A stretch of 6,599 nucleotides of DNA. Source: Deltaproteobacteria bacterium (lineage in GTDB: Bacteria; UBA10199; DSSB01). Under the pieces are notes generated by a model. That model made no database searches, had not been told where the DNA came from, and saw only the letters and a program-made list of their open reading frames with translations. This document shows positions 5,855 to 6,599 of this stretch, one piece after another. The DNA lies in assembly GCA_021414045.1 (NCBI GenBank), contig JAIOPF010000276.1:1-6599 (forward strand), in the 5' to 3' direction. The stretch's first letter is position 1. Each line of letters starts with the position of its first letter. The translations under genes and the position numbers were made by a program.

Positions 5855-6564
5855 GGCCGCTCAGCTTTCAATTGAATGTCAACCGCTACGCCGAGGGTTC
5901 CTGCCTCGTCACGATGGGCAACACCAAGGTGTTGTGCCTCGCTTCCGTGGAAGAAGAAGTTCCGAGATGGAAGAAGGACCTGGGCGAGGGCTGGGTCACC
6001 GCCGAATACGCGATGTTGCCTCGGGCGACGCACACCCGCTCCTCCCGCGAATCCGTGAAGGGCAAGGTCTCCGGTCGCACCCAAGAGATCAGCCGCCTGG
6101 TCGGCCGGGCGCTTCGGGCCGTGGTGGATTACAAGAAATTGGGCCCGCGCATCATCACCCTCGACTGCGAAGTCCTGCAGGCCGACGGAGGGACTCGCTG
6201 CGCCAGCATCAACGGGGCCATGGTCGCCTTGGCCATGGCTTGCCATCGCCTGAAGCGCGAGAAGAAAATCGAGGCATGGCCGCTGACGGGCACCGTTGCG
6301 GCTCTTAGCGTCGGAATCGTCGACGGCGCCCTCTGCGTCGATCTTTGCTACGAGGAAGACTCCTCGGCCGAAGTCGACATGAACATCGTGATGACCGGCG
6401 ACGGCCGTTTCGTCGAGTTGCAGGGGACGGCCGAGCACAAGCCCTTCACCTTCGCGCAGTCGCAACAGATGATCCGCGCCGCCGAGCGCGGCATCCGAAA
6501 AATTTCCCAAGAACAAGGCCGAGTTTCGGCCAAATTTTGGCCCAAGCCGAAGCGCTCCAAATGA
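5830..6564 (+). CDS. rph: Ribonuclease PH
   Basis: RNase PH is a phosphate-dependent 3'-5' exoribonuclease that trims the 3' ends of tRNA precursors and other RNAs, working as a ring of dimers in the cytoplasm. The 244 residues are near family length. Seen in order: [20 protein letters not shown] (20-39), [19 protein letters not shown] (52-70), [20 protein letters not shown] (81-100) with Arg83, [20 protein letters not shown] (111-130) with Arg123, [15 protein letters not shown] (171-185) with Asp177 and Asp183, and [14 protein letters not shown] (189-202). Arg83/Arg123 correspond to the phosphate-binding Arg86/Arg126 and Asp177/Asp183 to the catalytic Asp180/Asp186 of characterised members. 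The family's usual opening R-x-D-G-R is shortened: the protein starts near the Arg of DGR, consistent with a constant offset of three. It overlaps the next gene by 4 nt, the common rph-rdgB pairing. Confidence 0.96.
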   Translation: MSRNKLSLRPLSFQLNVNRYAEGSCLVTMGNTKVLCLASVEEEVPRWKKDLGEGWVTAEYAMLPRATHTRSSRESVKGKVSGRTQEISRLVGRALRAVVDYKKLGPRIITLDCEVLQADGGTRCASINGAMVALAMACHRLKREKKIEAWPLTGTVAALSVGIVDGALCVDLCYEEDSSAEVDMNIVMTGDGRFVELQGTAEHKPFTFAQSQQMIRAAERGIRKISQEQGRVSAKFWPKPKRSK

Positions 6565-6599
6565 AGATCGTCTTGGCCACCCGCAACGAGGGCAAGCTG
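6561..6599 (+). CDS. rdgB: RdgB/HAM1-type XTP/dITP pyrophosphatase (first 13 codons only)
   Basis: The window ends after 13 codons reading [13 protein letters not shown], which matches the start of the RdgB/HAM1 family, whose N-terminus carries the substrate-binding TxNxxK pattern (here T7, N9, K12). These enzymes hydrolyse non-canonical purine triphosphates such as dITP and XTP to monophosphates, keeping them out of DNA and RNA. The ATG overlaps the rph stop (ATGA), and rph followed by rdgB is a frequent arrangement. The short visible part means the rest of the domain, and whether the gene is intact, cannot be judged. Confidence 0.88.
   Translation, partial: MKIVLATRNEGKL

Overview
The window is a densely packed, GC-rich stretch of bacterial housekeeping DNA with every gene on the + strand. 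The order L25 (CTC type) - pth - rpsF - rpsR - DUF2232 membrane protein - rplI - dnaB - glycosyltransferase - rph - rdgB resembles the ribosomal/replication cluster of Deltaproteobacteria in the old broad sense (Desulfobacterota, Myxococcota, Bdellovibrionota and relatives). That assignment is inferred from gene order and protein character. The sequence alone does not fix genus or family.

Left part (1-1171): the 3' portion of the L25 gene, whose start lies off the left edge, is followed after 6 nt by pth for peptidyl-tRNA hydrolase. A 59-nt gap then precedes rpsF. It contains half of a perfect 9-bp inverted repeat whose other arm lies in the end of pth, and ends in a strong Shine-Dalgarno site.

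Middle part (1231-3541): a small-subunit/large-subunit ribosomal protein operon: S6 with a long charged tail, S18 with an intact zinc-type Cys/His set, a polytopic membrane protein of the DUF2232/YybS type, and L9. A second perfect 9-bp inverted repeat, with a 4-nt loop, lies inside the S6 tail coding region.

Right part (3609-6599): dnaB for the replicative helicase, then a family 2 glycosyltransferase, rph for RNase PH, and the first 13 codons of a RdgB/HAM1-type nucleotide pyrophosphatase. The junctions overlap by 4, 25 and 4 nt, which points to one transcript with coupled translation.

Together the genes serve translation (L25, S6, S18, L9, Pth), replication (DnaB), RNA 3'-end processing (RNase PH) and nucleotide-pool cleaning (RdgB). 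The membrane protein and the glycosyltransferase are the less understood passengers. I see no mobile element, CRISPR array, tRNA or rRNA gene, and no gene-free stretch over 67 nt. I found no convincing novel system. The points of interest are the Pth motif change, the two hairpins, and the two passenger genes.
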